Assembly: GCA_030549175.1 (NCBI GenBank)
Contig: JAUKUA010000003.1
Location: 5,456,001-5,520,000 of the forward strand
Origin: Lasiosphaeris hirsuta
Lineage: Eukaryota > Ascomycota > Sordariomycetes > Sordariales > Lasiosphaeriaceae
Length of the DNA: 64,000 nucleotides
Direction: 5' to 3'
Shown: piece by piece, positions 22,566 through 34,670 of the stretch
Position numbering within the stretch: the first letter of the stretch is position 1
Layout: each line of letters begins with the position of its first letter
The notes under the pieces: model-generated
What the model saw: the letters and a program-made list of their open reading frames with translations, nothing else
What the model was told of the DNA's origin: nothing
Database searches by the model: none
Program-made: the position numbers and the translations under genes

Positions 22566-24768
22566 ATGGATTTCTGGGGTCAGAAAGGGCAGCCCGCAAT
22601 CTTCGCGGCAGTGAAAGCTGTCTGTGACGCGGTCGGGGAGGACCTGGCTGGAGGTCAGTGATGCTGAAGGCAATGTCTCAACCCCGGCTAACACTCGCAG
22701 TTCAGAGCTCTGTGAGCGCGACCGAAGTCGGCATGCCTTTCTCACTGATGAAGTCAGCCGGCTGAAGGAATCCGCCGCCTGTGCGGAACGATGGCAACAG
22801 GAGAACCAAAACCTGAGGCAAGAGCTTGACGACCTCCGAATTAAACAGAGCTATTCGGCGCTCGCGATTACTCGGCCAGTGCTGGGGAATATTTCCCCTA
22901 ACATAGCTGCTGCTAATGGATCGGACTGGAAGGATGCCTTCGACAAGCTCGCTAAAAAATATGCGTCGCTGGAGGAAAGATTCGAAATCAAGCAACAAGC
23001 GGCAAGAAAGGTCAAGGAGCAGAGGGACAAGTGGATAAAATACGCGGATGCCCTGGAGGCCAAATACATGAAGCTGGAGAGAAGGCTCGAGGTTTGCGGG
23101 AGTACCCGCGAGGAGCTGGCCACCGCTACCGCTACCGCCAAATCCACAAGTTCCCAAGCTGCCGATACCAGAGATTTGAATCTAAACACAAGCTTTATTT
23201 CAAACCCTGAGTCGACCAACAGCCGGCAAAGGCGCCAAGATGCCGATGAACGAGCTTGGGCTATTAGGAGGGCAATCTCGACACCGGCATCAACCCAGCC
23301 ACAGTCAGGGGCGACGCTGGGAATAGAAACCAATGGCCGAGTGAATGGCGAGATCGCGCTACCAACATCACCACGGCAGCTGGGCGCTGGATATCAGATC
23401 GTGATCAAGGAGGAGCCTTCGGATGACTTAGTCGTTGTGTCGGAGAGGAGCTTGCGCAAAAGAAAGAACTCAGACGACGGCCATGAGATGCGGCCGCCCT
23501 CTCGTAAAGTCAAAAGCGAGCAAAACATTAGCTCTGACCCGGTCATCTCAGGCGAGTTCATATCTTTTTCCCCGCATGAGAGCCTCGATCTCGACGCAGG
23601 ACATGGAATGCCGACACCCAAGAAGCAACGTCCTCTTGGGTACCAGGCTGCAAAAGATGTTACGGAGGAGCGGCTACAGGAACAGGCGAGTGACGTTGAA
23701 GTCCGCCAAGGACTCGTTGAACCGCCGACGTCAGCAGGCTTCGCTATGAAGACAAGGCTTCTTCCATGCGGGCCCAAAGACGTACTCGGGGATGAGCAGA
23801 CGCCTAGGAGGCCAACATCCCACTCCAACAATAGCACTCTGCTAGGCGTAACCCCCAAAACCTACCCGCGTGTTGTGGGGGGGGAAAGGTCTCTCCCATG
23901 GATCAACGAAATCGCCGACCTTGCGGACGACATCTCCAAGCCCGCCAAGTCTCCCCTGACGAGACGGAATGCTGAACTGACTTTTCCTCCCGCACAACGA
24001 GGACAATTACAATCTTTACCGGAGCGCAATCACGTTGAATATGATACTGTGACGCTGAAGCCAACACGCCTATCGACAGACCAAGCTTTTGAAGAGCTTG
24101 ACCTTTTCGCTTTGCGGTACGAGAAAAACAGGCAGGTGTCTTGGAACAAGACACCAATCAGGGCGCCGCCGGTTGACAAGACCAGTCGCAGCCTACCTAA
24201 CCTGCGGCAGTCAAAAAGAAAGCCTGACCAGTCCAACCCGATCAGGGAACGGCCCCTAGCGGAGCTGCGAACGGAGGACTTCAAAGTCAATCCCAAGTTC
24301 AACAATGGCTACAAGTACGCCTTTGACGAGGTGGTGCGTGGAAAGGCTGACCGTGCAGAGCTCCCCGGTTGTGTTGATCCAAATTGTTGCGGCAAAAAGT
24401 TCCGCGCCATGGCACAGTCTGAACTGGACAATGGTGGGCCAGGAGTAATGCTACGAGCGGGGGATGTCAAGCTGTTGGATGAATTTCTGGGGGATGAGGC
24501 CTACCAGCTCAGTGGAATGGCAAGGGAGGAGAGGCAGAAGCTTTGGCTCGATGCCAAAACGCAAGACTTGGCGAACAAGTACGGGAGACACCGGCATAGG
24601 TTCACTCGAAAGGCATCTCCGCCTGGGTTCTGGGACGCAGATTTCCCTACCACCCAGGAGATAGCGGAAAATAAAGAGAAGAGCGAGAGGGAGGAAAGGA
24701 AGCAGATCGAGGAGAGGTGGAGGGAAGCGAAGAGAGGCGGGGGGAGGTGGATGTTTAGAGATGAATAA
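22566..24768 (+). CDS. CTP1: DNA end-resection factor Sae2/Ctp1/CtIP homologue
   Basis: Cofactor that activates the Mre11-Rad50-Nbs1 nuclease at double-strand breaks. Two exons, 22566-22653 and 22706-24768 (52-bp intron, CTAAC branch, TTCAG acceptor), give 716 aa. The N-terminus MDFWGQKGQPAIFAAVKAVC leads into a coiled-coil-like stretch (about residues 30-160) that should tetramerise. The middle is disordered, with Ser/Thr/Pro. The conserved C-terminal SAE2/CtIP domain begins near residue 555 and contains the cysteine motif CVDPNCC (585-591) and RHRHR (657-661) followed by PPGFWDADFPTTQE. These last features are diagnostic and correspond to the DNA- and MRN-binding tip. The protein ends soon after, in a charged helix. 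The open frame begins further right at a GTG, but the spliced ATG gives a family-like N-terminus. Confidence 0.9.
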
Positions 24769-25819
24769 AGAGAACATGGCAATGATGGTGGGACATATGT
24801 TACGCCAGACTTCGGTAGTTGCCGCTTATGCGCATCCAATCGGGCGTGGACGGCTTGTTTATGACGGTGGGCGTTTTGAGATGGGCATAGGAGCCTCTGA
24901 GAGTTGTTAATACCTGAGCTGTACTAGAAGATAGATAGACCGTGAGTGTAGAGGACCTCGATGCATTGCGAAGCAATACAAATCCTCACATATTTAGCAT
25001 GGCACCCCATCACAAGTGCCTTGGATCGCGGTATTAAGACATTGCCAACACGGAGAAATAACATGGAAGATATTTCCCCCACATGTTTTGATGTTTCACA
25101 ACGTGGGCGCAAATGCAACTATTTCTGTTATGTTGCGGGAGGTAGCCACGCTGAAAGATGTGACTTTGTGACGTAAAGGGCCTGTGACGGGGGACGATAG
25201 AATCATGTGTGGAGTGGCAGAGCGCCATACAAACAATTGCTGGGAAGGCCCGTGCGCTTCTTGGGCCAGATAGCCGTGGGAACTAGTGAATGGGAGGCCG
25301 GCATAAATTTTTGTCGAGGCAGAAACCTGACGAATGCTGCTCACAACTTTGGAGTCCAGCTCCAGTCTTTTTCTCTACAAAGACCAGCGTCACCCCTCCA
25401 TCGCCTCCCCTCGGCGTACATTGCGCCCTTAGCTCTGGACAGGGCAATTAATGCGCCCGGCTTAGTCTCTTGGATTTGCTATTCACATTCAGGACGCAGC
25501 GTCGCGATCGACAGGCGGGCGGACGACGCGCACCGCGCACCGCGCACCTGATTGCTAATTGCTGAATCCGGCACCGGCCCATCTCTGTAGGCAGCTTGCA
25601 GCTCGCAACCCGCGATCCACAACACAACCCCCAACAGCCACGCCACTACCCGCAACGTTGGCAACAACCACCGACTCACCACCTCGCACGCGCAACAAGC
25701 AGGCCATACTCTGTGTCCTCGACAGCCAGCATCACATTGCTGCTTCTCGAGCCCGTTCGCTGCGGTGGCCCTCACATCCCGGTGAGCAGCTACCGCAACT
25801 TTCCAACCCCCACGCCGGC
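24769..25819. other. Intergenic gap CtIP / UBP3
   Basis: It holds the CtIP 3'UTR and the promoter and leader of UBP3. The UBP3 frame is open leftward to a TTG at 25559 with no ATG, so that stretch is treated as 5' leader. Confidence 0.55.
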
Positions 25820-28800
25820 ATGATGAACAATCGCGCTCATCTGCCGGCTGGGCAGCCGATGCAGGGAGGCGTGGCAGACATGGGGAATATGGGAAACATC
25901 GGGCCCGTCGCCGGCCAAGGACGCCGTGGAGGACGTCCCCAGCCGTATCCTGCCGCCCACCAGAATCAGAGCCACCACTATCACCACAACATCAACCAAC
26001 CCATATACCCACCCGGCTACATGTACGGCGGCGCTCCTTCCTACTACGTTCCGACGCACTACCAAAACAACACCATGGCCGCCCCCGGCTATCTTCCATA
26101 TCCTCCTCCTCCCACTGGATACAGCCGCTCGCCACCTTCCATGCAGCAATTCGTGCCCATGGCCTCGCCAGCCCACTATTCGCGGCTTCCGCAGTCTCCT
26201 ATTGTTTCTGCACCGTACCAAGTGCCGCCACCCCCGGTCCACGCTCCAATCCCGTCTCACACGCCGTCTTCTACACACTCGCACGCCATCCCGCCTCCAG
26301 CAACTCCTCCTGTTGCACAGATTCAAGAGCCGGCTATGAAAGTCGAGCAGCCGCCGGCGCCGCCAGCACAGCTCCCAGCGCCTGTGATAGAAACCCGGCA
26401 GTCAACTCCGCTACAAGCCGAGCCATCCCCGTCTTGCTCAACCGTTGAGCGAGAGCCGTTTAGGCCACCTGTAAGATATCTCCCGCTTTGCAGAGCCAGC
26501 CGTGCCTTGAGATCAATTTCTAACTTCGTCTAGCTCCCTTGGCTTTCGGTGCCTGATTCCATTTTTCCCTCGCGTGCTCCTCGATCAAGAAGGCGGAGGC
26601 GGATGGTAGGCGGCGTTGAAATGAAGCGCCCCAATGGTCAACAAGCCCCATTTGATGATACTTCTAGCGAAGCCCCAACAGACACATCTGCCCCGAGCGC
26701 CCCGAGCCAGCAGGAGGCCGAGCAAGACTCAGAGACAGCTCAGGCTGAAGAGTCCCTGGCCACAACTCCGAAGGCCTCGACCAAGACTACCACAGTTGAG
26801 CACCCTCCACGATCCGAGACACCATCGACACAGGACCAGCCTTCCGAAGATACTGCGTCCACATCCCCCACGACTCCGGGCTCCGTACAGGTGTCTCAGT
26901 CCGCTAATGGCGGATCGATTACGGTTGCGCCTAAGCCGGTGAAGCCAGCCATCCGATCTGCAGTTCCCGCTGTCCCTGTCGTCCCAGTGCTCCCTGCTCT
27001 CCCCAAGGCTAGTCCAAAGGAAACCAAGCCTGTGAGCAGCGCCGACAAGACCCAGACAGAAACCAATGCGGGTAGCGAGCCATCCAAAGATCAACAAGTC
27101 GAGGCCCAAGACACACCTTCCAAGGTCATCGACAGCACAGCTTCAGCTGAAGAGCCAGCGCCTGCGCCTGTGGTGGCATCGGCAAAACCGACCAGCTGGG
27201 CAGCGAAGCTGTTTGCCAAGACCGCATCCCCCAGCGGCAGTGTAGCCGGTAATGCCAATGCTACCACTATGCAAACTCAATCCGACAGTAGTACTGCTGT
27301 GGCAGAGGGTCCTAGTGCTGTTCCCGGGGTTGCCTCTGGGTTCGCCAAGTCTAACGTAAACTCGATCGCCGAGGCTCTTCAGGCTTATCGCGTAGCCAGC
27401 GGCGACAAGCTGACATTCCTTGAGCCTCGCGGTTTGGTCAACACTGGCAACATGTGCTACATGAATTCTGTGAGTCCTCTTGGGATCAACTATTGGGCAA
27501 TTGCCGTGCTAACTACTTTTAGGTGTTGCAAGTCCTTGTTTTTTGCGTCCCTTTTTTCGACTTCCTGGATCAAGTGAGCAAAAAGGCCGCCTATAGTTTC
27601 GACAGCAAGACCCCTCTTCTGGATGCCATGTGAGTTGCGCTTCATAGCTTTATGCTGTGGCTATTACTAACATGGCCCGATAGGATCATGTTTATGCGTG
27701 AGTTCAAGGTGATTGACTCGGCTGCATCGGCTGAGCAGCTGCGCCGACGGTTGAAGAGCGAGGAGCTGGAACAGTACGGTGAACAATTCACACCGGAGTT
27801 TGTTTACGACGCTATCCGAAAGCTTCCTCGCTTTGCAAGCATGAGGGTAAGAACTGACCAGCTGCCCTTGACTGGAGTCCTTGCTGACTAGCTTTCTCCA
27901 GCGTGGGCACCAGCAGGATGCCGAAGAGTTCCTCGGGTTCCTCCTTGAGGGTCTCCACGACGAGTGTGCCCAAGTGATGCGCGCTGCGCCGCCTTCGACT
28001 TCTTCCACCACCCCAAACTCTTCTCTTCCTTCCCCCACTGCATCCACCAGAGCACACGAGGCAGGAGAAAGCGGGGATGACTGGCTGGAGGTTGGACCAC
28101 GCCAACGGGCCGCTATCACACGCTCTTCCGGTTATTCGACCTCGAACTCACCAATAACCAAGATCTTTGGCGGGCAGCTCCGCTCGGAACTGCGGGTTCC
28201 AGGCCTCAAGCATTCCGTCACACTCGAGCCCTATCAGCCTCTTCAGCTTGATATCGGCGCTCCGGAGATTCGGAACATCGTAGATGCTCTCAAGGGCATA
28301 ACACGTCCTGAGACCCTTCACGGCGACTTCCATTCTCCTCATGGCAAGGATGCGCGAGCTACTAAGCAGGTTTTCATTGAATCTCTCCCTCCCGTTCTGA
28401 TTCTGCACCTCAAGCGCTTCCAGTTTGACGCTGAAGGTGGTACTATAAAGATTTGGAAGAAGATTGGATACCCGCTGGAGCTGGAAATTCCCCGTGACGT
28501 GTTGTCTCGCCAGAAGCGTAACCATATCCTTGGCGACAACGCTAGCCTGCCCAGATACCGCCTGTCTGCTGTGGTCTACCATCATGGTAAGAATGCTAGC
28601 GGTGGCCACTACACGGTTGACGTCCGCCGCCAGGATGGTCGGGAATGGATCCGTATCGATGATACCGTTATCCGGCGTGTCCGTAGCGAGGACGTTGCCG
28701 AGGGTGGTGCGGAGGAAGAGGCGCCCAAGGCTGGTCACGCGGATAGCCGAAGAGACGCCAGTAACTCTGCCGTCAACAATAGATTCACCAGCATCGACGA

Positions 28801-28975
28801 TGAAGAATCTGTTGATGATGATGGCTGGAAGCAGGCAACGGCAAACGGCAAGAAATGGAGCAGTGTCGTCAATGGCGCTTCGTCAGCATCTGCCAATCTA
28901 CCAAGGGCTAAGCAGCACAAGGACAGCATCAAGGACAACAAGGTTGCTTACCTTTTGTTCTATCAGCGGATCTGA
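25820..28975 (+). CDS. UBP3: Ubiquitin carboxyl-terminal hydrolase Ubp3/USP10 type
   Basis: Cysteine deubiquitinase. Yeast Ubp3 works with Bre5 in vesicle traffic, ribophagy and stress responses. Five exons (25820-26470, 26534-27469, 27523-27629, 27684-27846, 27902-28975) give 976 aa. Residues 1-500 are low-complexity: Pro/Tyr/Asn-rich, then Thr/Ser/Pro/Ala-rich, and probably disordered. The catalytic domain starts with the Cys box GLVNTGNMCYMNS (Cys525) and continues with MRRGHQQDAEEFLGFLLEGLHDE and the FGGQLRSELRVPG and VTLEPYQPLQLDI blocks. It ends with the His box ASGGHYTVDV (His855) and WIRIDD (Asp872/873). The final KVAYLLFYQRI is the usual USP terminus. An acidic/disordered insert (about 885-955) separates WIRIDD from it. 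The start is the first in-frame ATG; a second follows at once. Confidence 0.94.
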
Positions 28976-30907
28976 AGCGCTAGTTCAGCAGCGAGGGCGA
29001 GAATAGCCATCTCGACGCGGCGGAAAGTGAATACATCGGCGTGCAAAAGCATGGACTGGATTCCGACTCTATAGAGGGGCTGCTGGACGAGAGACGATGA
29101 GAACAAAACAACATGAACCGGAACCTGTACCCGGCAATGAGAATGAGCCTCATGGACGTGTCAGTGTTTGCAGGGGCATGGTCACTGCGATTTGGTCCGT
29201 TCGCACGGCGGAAAGTACGACAGCTCACCTCGGGATGCGATTGGCGGTTTTCGCATGAACAAATGATGATATCAAAAGGGGCTCGGCACAGTAGCCTGCA
29301 CCCGCCACTAATACGTGTATGCGTTTTCACCTCCCACTCTCCACAACACACGCCCTCTCTATTTCGAATATAGCCCCTTATTTACCTTGCCCTCTATCCC
29401 TTCAATCCCTTCATCAACTATGGACCACGCATCGGCTTCACTCGTATGTCACATCGAGACGGGGCCAATTTACTACATGAAAAGAGCACGGCGGAATGCT
29501 ACGACTCCTCTTAAGAAAGTGAGGAGATAGTTAACGGGGCGAAAGGAAAAGCGGCGATGGGTTGACTTTGTTTGGACGAGCTGACTACCTTTTTTTCCAC
29601 AATGGATATAAAAACCGGGAGATGACAAATGATCTGGCTGGCTGGCGAGATGGATGGGGAAATAGAGGCAGCGACGACTTGGTTGGGCGGGGATGGTGGA
29701 GGTCGTCTGCAACTCGTCTTTTTTTTTTTTTTGGCTCGGCTGGCAGCATCGATCTGAAATCTCACTACCGTGGTAGATTTTAGGAAGACAGCGGGTTGTA
29801 TAAATAAAAGCCTATGTCATGATTTGTCGGGATGGGATGTGTAATGTCTTTGTAAGGTGGTGGTCGGGCGAGAAGGAACATGTGCGCTTGGGAGTAACGG
29901 GGGGCCGATGTTGGGGTCAGTGATAGGTTTAATATAATCTGATATTCTAAACTTGTGATATCAGCTCCGTTCACCAGTGGTCTATTTTCATTTTAAAAAT
30001 GTCTCGGTCTTGAATCTCCCTACCTAGGTCTTCTTTTCCCAGCCAACCGACGAACCTTTTGCAGATTTCTTCCTTCTTCTTACCCGTTAAGTCTTGTGTT
30101 TTATAAAGGGGACCGAGAACGGTTTCTGGAAGTAATAAAGGAGGAGATGCGGTTTACTCTCACGCAACGAGGGTGCACTCCTGCTGTTTGATGTGATGGC
30201 TACAGCTGATCGATGCCGGTTCACAGTGGGAAGACCGATGTACGGGAAATATGAGTTTCCTGGATGCCTATCACTGAATTATGGGCGAGGATGCGTGCTA
30301 AGTAGTGAAGAACCTCCATTGACAGACCTCACTCCATTCCGGAGCTATGTCCCGTGCCTTGCTATTAACCCCCTCACAAGCTGGCCGGGGTATCAGACGT
30401 GGTATTTCACCCGAGGGAAAATTGTCCCAGTACGCGTCCAAAAGCTAAATATCCCTACATCACAGATAGCCTAACATAACCGTCACAGTAGAAAACAGTT
30501 TAGTGAAAAACAAGCACTCCGGGATATCACCAGCACACATGAGAAAAGCCTTTGTTGTTGTTCCGCAGTAGCATTCATTTCCCAAACTCGATGTACATGA
30601 TACCAAACATTCCCAATCTTCCCATTGGTCCCCAGTATTCAAGTAACAGTAGCAGGGTAGACCCATTTGGTTTGGTTGCCCCGTATATCTGAGCTGCAAA
30701 TAACTATTTCCCTAGCTCTGCTAACCTAGATTTAGGCGTATGTAATAAAAAGCTCTGCGGTTGTGTGGTTCACAAGGGTGGCCGCATCTAGCAGATCTAG
30801 CCACCGGTTGGGTCTCAAGCCGAGACTCCATACCGCTTCTCTTGGTCGGTTCGGAAAGGCGTATTGCTCAAGCAATAGGAGCCCGAGTCCTTTATCCTCC
30901 ACCAAAA
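28976..30907. other. Intergenic gap between convergent UBP3 and REX3
   Basis: About 1.9 kb of 3' flanks, with a 14-nt T run at 29719-29732. Open frames are short and domain-free. No gene is seen. Confidence 0.5.
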
Positions 30908-33145
30908 TTAGTTTTCCCCATCCTCGAGGAACTTCTCGCTCAGGCTGCCGCTGATGGGAGCCTTCTTGCCAGTGGCGAAAGGAGGCAGGAAGACTCCATC
31001 CTTAAGGCGCCATCCTTGGCCTTTCATAATCTTCCACTTCTCCTCTACCTTGAGGCGCACCAGCTCGCCGGCTGCGCGGGCGTCCTCGGCGCTGTCGTGG
31101 CCCACAACTGTGTCACCGGTCTCCATCTGGATCGCCTTGTTGAGCTGCGTCTCCATTAGCATCTTCAGCCCGTGGCGGATCGGTAGACCTCGCTTGTGGG
31201 GGTAGAGTAGGACGGTGTCGATGATGGTCGGGTGCACAATGCGGACTGTGTTCAAGTCGTTCTCTAGGCCGTGGCCGATCAGGGGAGTGTCGGGCGAGAT
31301 GAGCGAAAACAGCAAGTCGCGGGCGACGACGGGCGACGAGACAATCAGCATCTTCTTCTTCTTCTTCGGCTCGCCATTCTCTGCAACTGGGCTCGCATTG
31401 GCGTATTGGGCTGACTTCAGGGCAGACCACGGCTCCGCGTTGACAATGTCCTGGGGCCAAACACCAGAGTATCGGGAGTTGAGATCTAAGATTTCACCGA
31501 TGGGCTGGACGAGCACATCGAGAAGTTCCTTGCCATCGGGCCAGCTGGTGGCGGTAAGTCGAATCAGCTCCATTCCCCGAACGGTATAGCCCATCTCACA
31601 GTCAAAGCAGACGGCGCGATCCTTGGGCGCAAGCGAGTTGGGAGGTGTCTCCACGAAGGGGTTCAAGGCTGCCAGGCGGGAAGGAGCGTTAGCCTTGAAG
31701 ACGTGAGTGTCGCATTTGACACAGCCTGGGGATTCGCCAAGGACAGACTGGCAACAGCGGTATTGTTTGGCAGGTTGGCCAATTTCACCAGCCGACCGCG
31801 GAGGGAAGTAGGGTCTTCCGTAGTGGTAGACACAATGGCCGCCAGAAGTAAGGGCTCCATCCCCCTCACGTCGACCTGGGAAGACTTGAAAGCGAGTGTC
31901 GCATCGGTCGCACACCTCCCAACCCATAGATGCCTCCTCTCCTTCACGTGCCTTGGCAATCTCTTGGTCGGTAGGAACAGTGGTGACGTAGCCATACTGT
32001 GAGAGCTTGGAAACAGGGGTGAGGAGGAATGTCAAGAACGCGACTTCCTCCTCGGGAGTCATGCCGGTGACGATTTCCCTGGGTGTGCCAAGAATCGGCT
32101 TTGTGGCCGGTGTCTTTCCGGACGCGACTGCCTCCCGGTCCTCTTTTCTCTTGAGCTCGGTGGTTCGCTCCTCCCTCCACTTGGCGGCATTCATCCGCTT
32201 TAAGTTCATGATGCGGTTCTTGATGACGTTATTGTAAATAGACGGCTTGTCGGTCGCCATCTTCTCCTCCTCGTCCAGCGCCATCCAAACTAGTTCTTGA
32301 GGCGATAGTAGCAGCTTTTTGTCTGGATCGATTGCCGATTTCTTCAGTTCGTTATTGAGTCGCTGGAGCTGGTCATGGAGCATCTTAAGTGCCTTGAACC
32401 TAAAGTCGTGGGCTGCAGGTGCTGAAGTCTTGAGATGGCGTGGGTTCAAGGTCTCAGGCTTCCTTGGAGTGGCCTTTGATCTTGCGATGGGGGCGGGGGT
32501 TTTGGCAGGAACGACGGGACGTGAGACCGTTGTCGGGTTGGGCGGTGTGAATGCCCTCGGGTCTGGAAAATGGTATGTGGAGGAAGGTACCTTTCGCTTC
32601 AAAGGTGGAGGAGATATTATGGTTGTTGACGTCGATGATTTTGAACTTGTCAAGCCAAGTCCTCCTCCTTGAGACAAATGTGGCTTTGTCAACGTTGGGT
32701 TTGTCGACGTTGTAATGTTTGGAGTCTTTGTGCTCGGAGTCGTTGTGCTCGGAGTCGTTGTGCTCGGAGTCGTTGTGACCGGAGTCGTTGTGCTCGGAGT
32801 CGTTGTGACCGGAGTCGTTGTGCTCAGAGTTGTTGTGTGTAGAGCTGTTTGACCCAGTCCTCCTTCAGAGAACTCTTGGGATTTCGACTGGAGATTTGAC
32901 GTGTATTTTGTTGACGTGACGGATCGCGATACTGAATCAGAGAAATCCGACTGCGGCTCCGGCGATGTCTTGCGGCGCTTCCGTGGCCCATCATGGTCCT
33001 CACTTGAGGTGGTACCAGTGCCGGAACCGGGGCCGGGGACATCAGGAGATCGCTCCCAGCTGTGCTGCCAAGGGCAATTCGGCGCAGTGCATCTGTCACC
33101 TGAAGGACAAGGGATGGCCTTGAAATTCTTTAGCACAGCGTCCAT
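30908..33145 (-). CDS. REX3: RNA exonuclease 3 (DEDDh 3'-5' exonuclease)
   Basis: Exonuclease of the Rex1/Rex3 family, which trims the 3' ends of small structured RNAs such as RNase MRP RNA. Single exon, 745 aa, starting at ATG 33145; the frame is open to a TTG 18 nt upstream. An N-terminal CCCH-like finger CPSGDRCTAPNCPWQH (Cys-X5-Cys-X4-Cys-X3-His) typifies Rex3. A Thr/Pro/Ser-rich linker follows, with a tandem TTP repeat encoded by a 15-bp minisatellite. A second Cys/His cluster (CDRCDTRF ... HCVYHYGRP ... RCCQS ... CVKCDTH) precedes the nuclease. DEDDh residues: Asp515 and Glu517 (CFDCEMGY), Asp630 (HGLENDL), His683 and Asp688 (GHDSAEDA). Nuclear or cytoplasmic location is not evident. 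Confidence 0.92.
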   Translation of the reverse strand: MDAVLKNFKAIPCPSGDRCTAPNCPWQHSWERSPDVPGPGSGTGTTSSEDHDGPRKRRKTSPEPQSDFSDSVSRSVTSTKYTSNLQSKSQEFSEGGLGQTALHTTTLSTTTPVTTTPSTTTPVTTTPSTTTPSTTTPSTKTPNITTSTNPTLTKPHLSQGGGLGLTSSKSSTSTTIISPPPLKRKVPSSTYHFPDPRAFTPPNPTTVSRPVVPAKTPAPIARSKATPRKPETLNPRHLKTSAPAAHDFRFKALKMLHDQLQRLNNELKKSAIDPDKKLLLSPQELVWMALDEEEKMATDKPSIYNNVIKNRIMNLKRMNAAKWREERTTELKRKEDREAVASGKTPATKPILGTPREIVTGMTPEEEVAFLTFLLTPVSKLSQYGYVTTVPTDQEIAKAREGEEASMGWEVCDRCDTRFQVFPGRREGDGALTSGGHCVYHYGRPYFPPRSAGEIGQPAKQYRCCQSVLGESPGCVKCDTHVFKANAPSRLAALNPFVETPPNSLAPKDRAVCFDCEMGYTVRGMELIRLTATSWPDGKELLDVLVQPIGEILDLNSRYSGVWPQDIVNAEPWSALKSAQYANASPVAENGEPKKKKKMLIVSSPVVARDLLFSLISPDTPLIGHGLENDLNTVRIVHPTIIDTVLLYPHKRGLPIRHGLKMLMETQLNKAIQMETGDTVVGHDSAEDARAAGELVRLKVEEKWKIMKGQGWRLKDGVFLPPFATGKKAPISGSLSEKFLEDGEN
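32719..32837. repeat. 15-bp coding minisatellite in REX3
   Basis: About eight head-to-tail copies of a 15-bp unit, on the plus strand GGAGTCGTTGTGCTC or GGAGTCGTTGTGACC, with diverged edge copies. It encodes alternating TTPST and TTPVT pentapeptides in the REX3 linker. The period is a multiple of three, so copy change keeps frame. Confidence 0.92.
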
Positions 33146-34670
33146 GATACCGTTATTGGTCAATGAACAAAGGCGATTGTGATATTAGGTAAATGATGAG
33201 GGATTGCCACCGGGATGGGACCCGATCGGATATGAAAGCGGTTGGTTTTCACACGACGTTCAGCGGTGTCCAGGTCTGGTATTCAGCGTCAGAGACAGTG
33301 GGGAGTGACGAGGAAAGTGAGCACGTCGGGATCGGATATAGATCACTGCTGCTCGAGTGATGCGAGTGGATAAACCCAGTTATGCTAGCACGGCCAAGCA
33401 CCAAGCCAAGACCAAGAAGCGTGACTATGAGCTGCGGGCGAAATAATATGGATATAGCAAGTGCCCTTTGTCTCGACTTTCAGAATGGGATGAACGCTGA
33501 AGATGCAGCCGTGTGGGCCCCTTTGTGTCGGACCTTAGCGACTCTGGCAAAGAGCCTCAGCGTCAAGCGGGCAGGTGCTCGCGGCTTTACGCCGTTCCAG
33601 AAATGGCCTCTAAGTCGGTGCTGTTAATACCTTGTGTGGTGTCCCAGCGCTGATAGAGGAAGGTGCGCGCGGGTGCCGACGACAGGGTCACAGTCAAACC
33701 TCCGGCTCACTTAAGTTTCCACTACCAGGCAGCGTCAGCTTGGTGACATCTGAGGTACAACTAGACGCAGAGTGATGTTGACTCCAAAGCCCCGCCGAGA
33801 GCATGAATAGAGAAAATCGCAATGAGACTTAAAGTTCTCGAACGTACGTAGACAGTAGATTTACAACTCGAGAGTATCAGGGAAGCGAGGAGCATTTGAA
33901 TCGACAAAACGACCCACAGCAGATCCGTGACTCGCCTCGAGGTTTGGTTCGACGCCAGGACCAGAAATGATAGTTCTCACTAATGTATGATAAACTGAGA
34001 CGTTGATGGAAATTCAAGAAACAAAAGTCGAGAAGGGAGTGCGGTGTGCTGTGGTTTTGCCTTGCTTTGAGCCCACCATTGTCGGCTGGTCGTTTCAATG
34101 GATGGATGCCCGTTGGGAGGAGGTCATGGGAGGCTGCAGCTTGGCACAGCACTGATGTACACTGGTGCTCCACTGAACGCCATCATTTCAGCCCTGAAAC
34201 TTGCCCCCTTAGGGGCTTCCAATCCATTCACATGTACCTTGACGACATGGGTACTTTGGTTACTATTTATTCTATTACCTATTCTTTTAGTGACTGCTAC
34301 ACTTTATGTCAGAAATAGGGCTATATAAGATAGAGTCTTGTTTAAAAGGATAGAGATACACATGGAGAAAAGGACGAGTAAAAAAAATGATAAGAACTCT
34401 CGTTCCGAATATTTCACTGAAACGAGATGGTAATTATTGCTGAGACCTTATTGTTATTGGAGCCATGGTGGGTAATGTTGTTGACTAGTATTCCCGGCCA
34501 CTGGAATAGAGGCGGGCAGTTGTCACATTTTAAGCACACATCAAGAACCACTTTCTCAACTCCTATCTCAACATTCCATTCCGAGGGGGGAAGATACAAT
34601 GCTCATATAAAAATACACGGCCCCTTTTTGGTCATGACAATTACCTCTTCCATCCTTTAGAGATGCCATC
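33146..34670. other. Intergenic gap REX3 promoter / PHB1 3' end
   Basis: A 1.5-kb gap with the REX3 promoter and leader on the left and the PHB1 3'UTR on the right. No gene is supported. Confidence 0.5.

Noticed and set aside
25559..25819. N-terminal extension of the UBP3 frame
   Set aside because: It begins at TTG with no in-frame ATG; the first ATG is 25820, so this is leader sequence.
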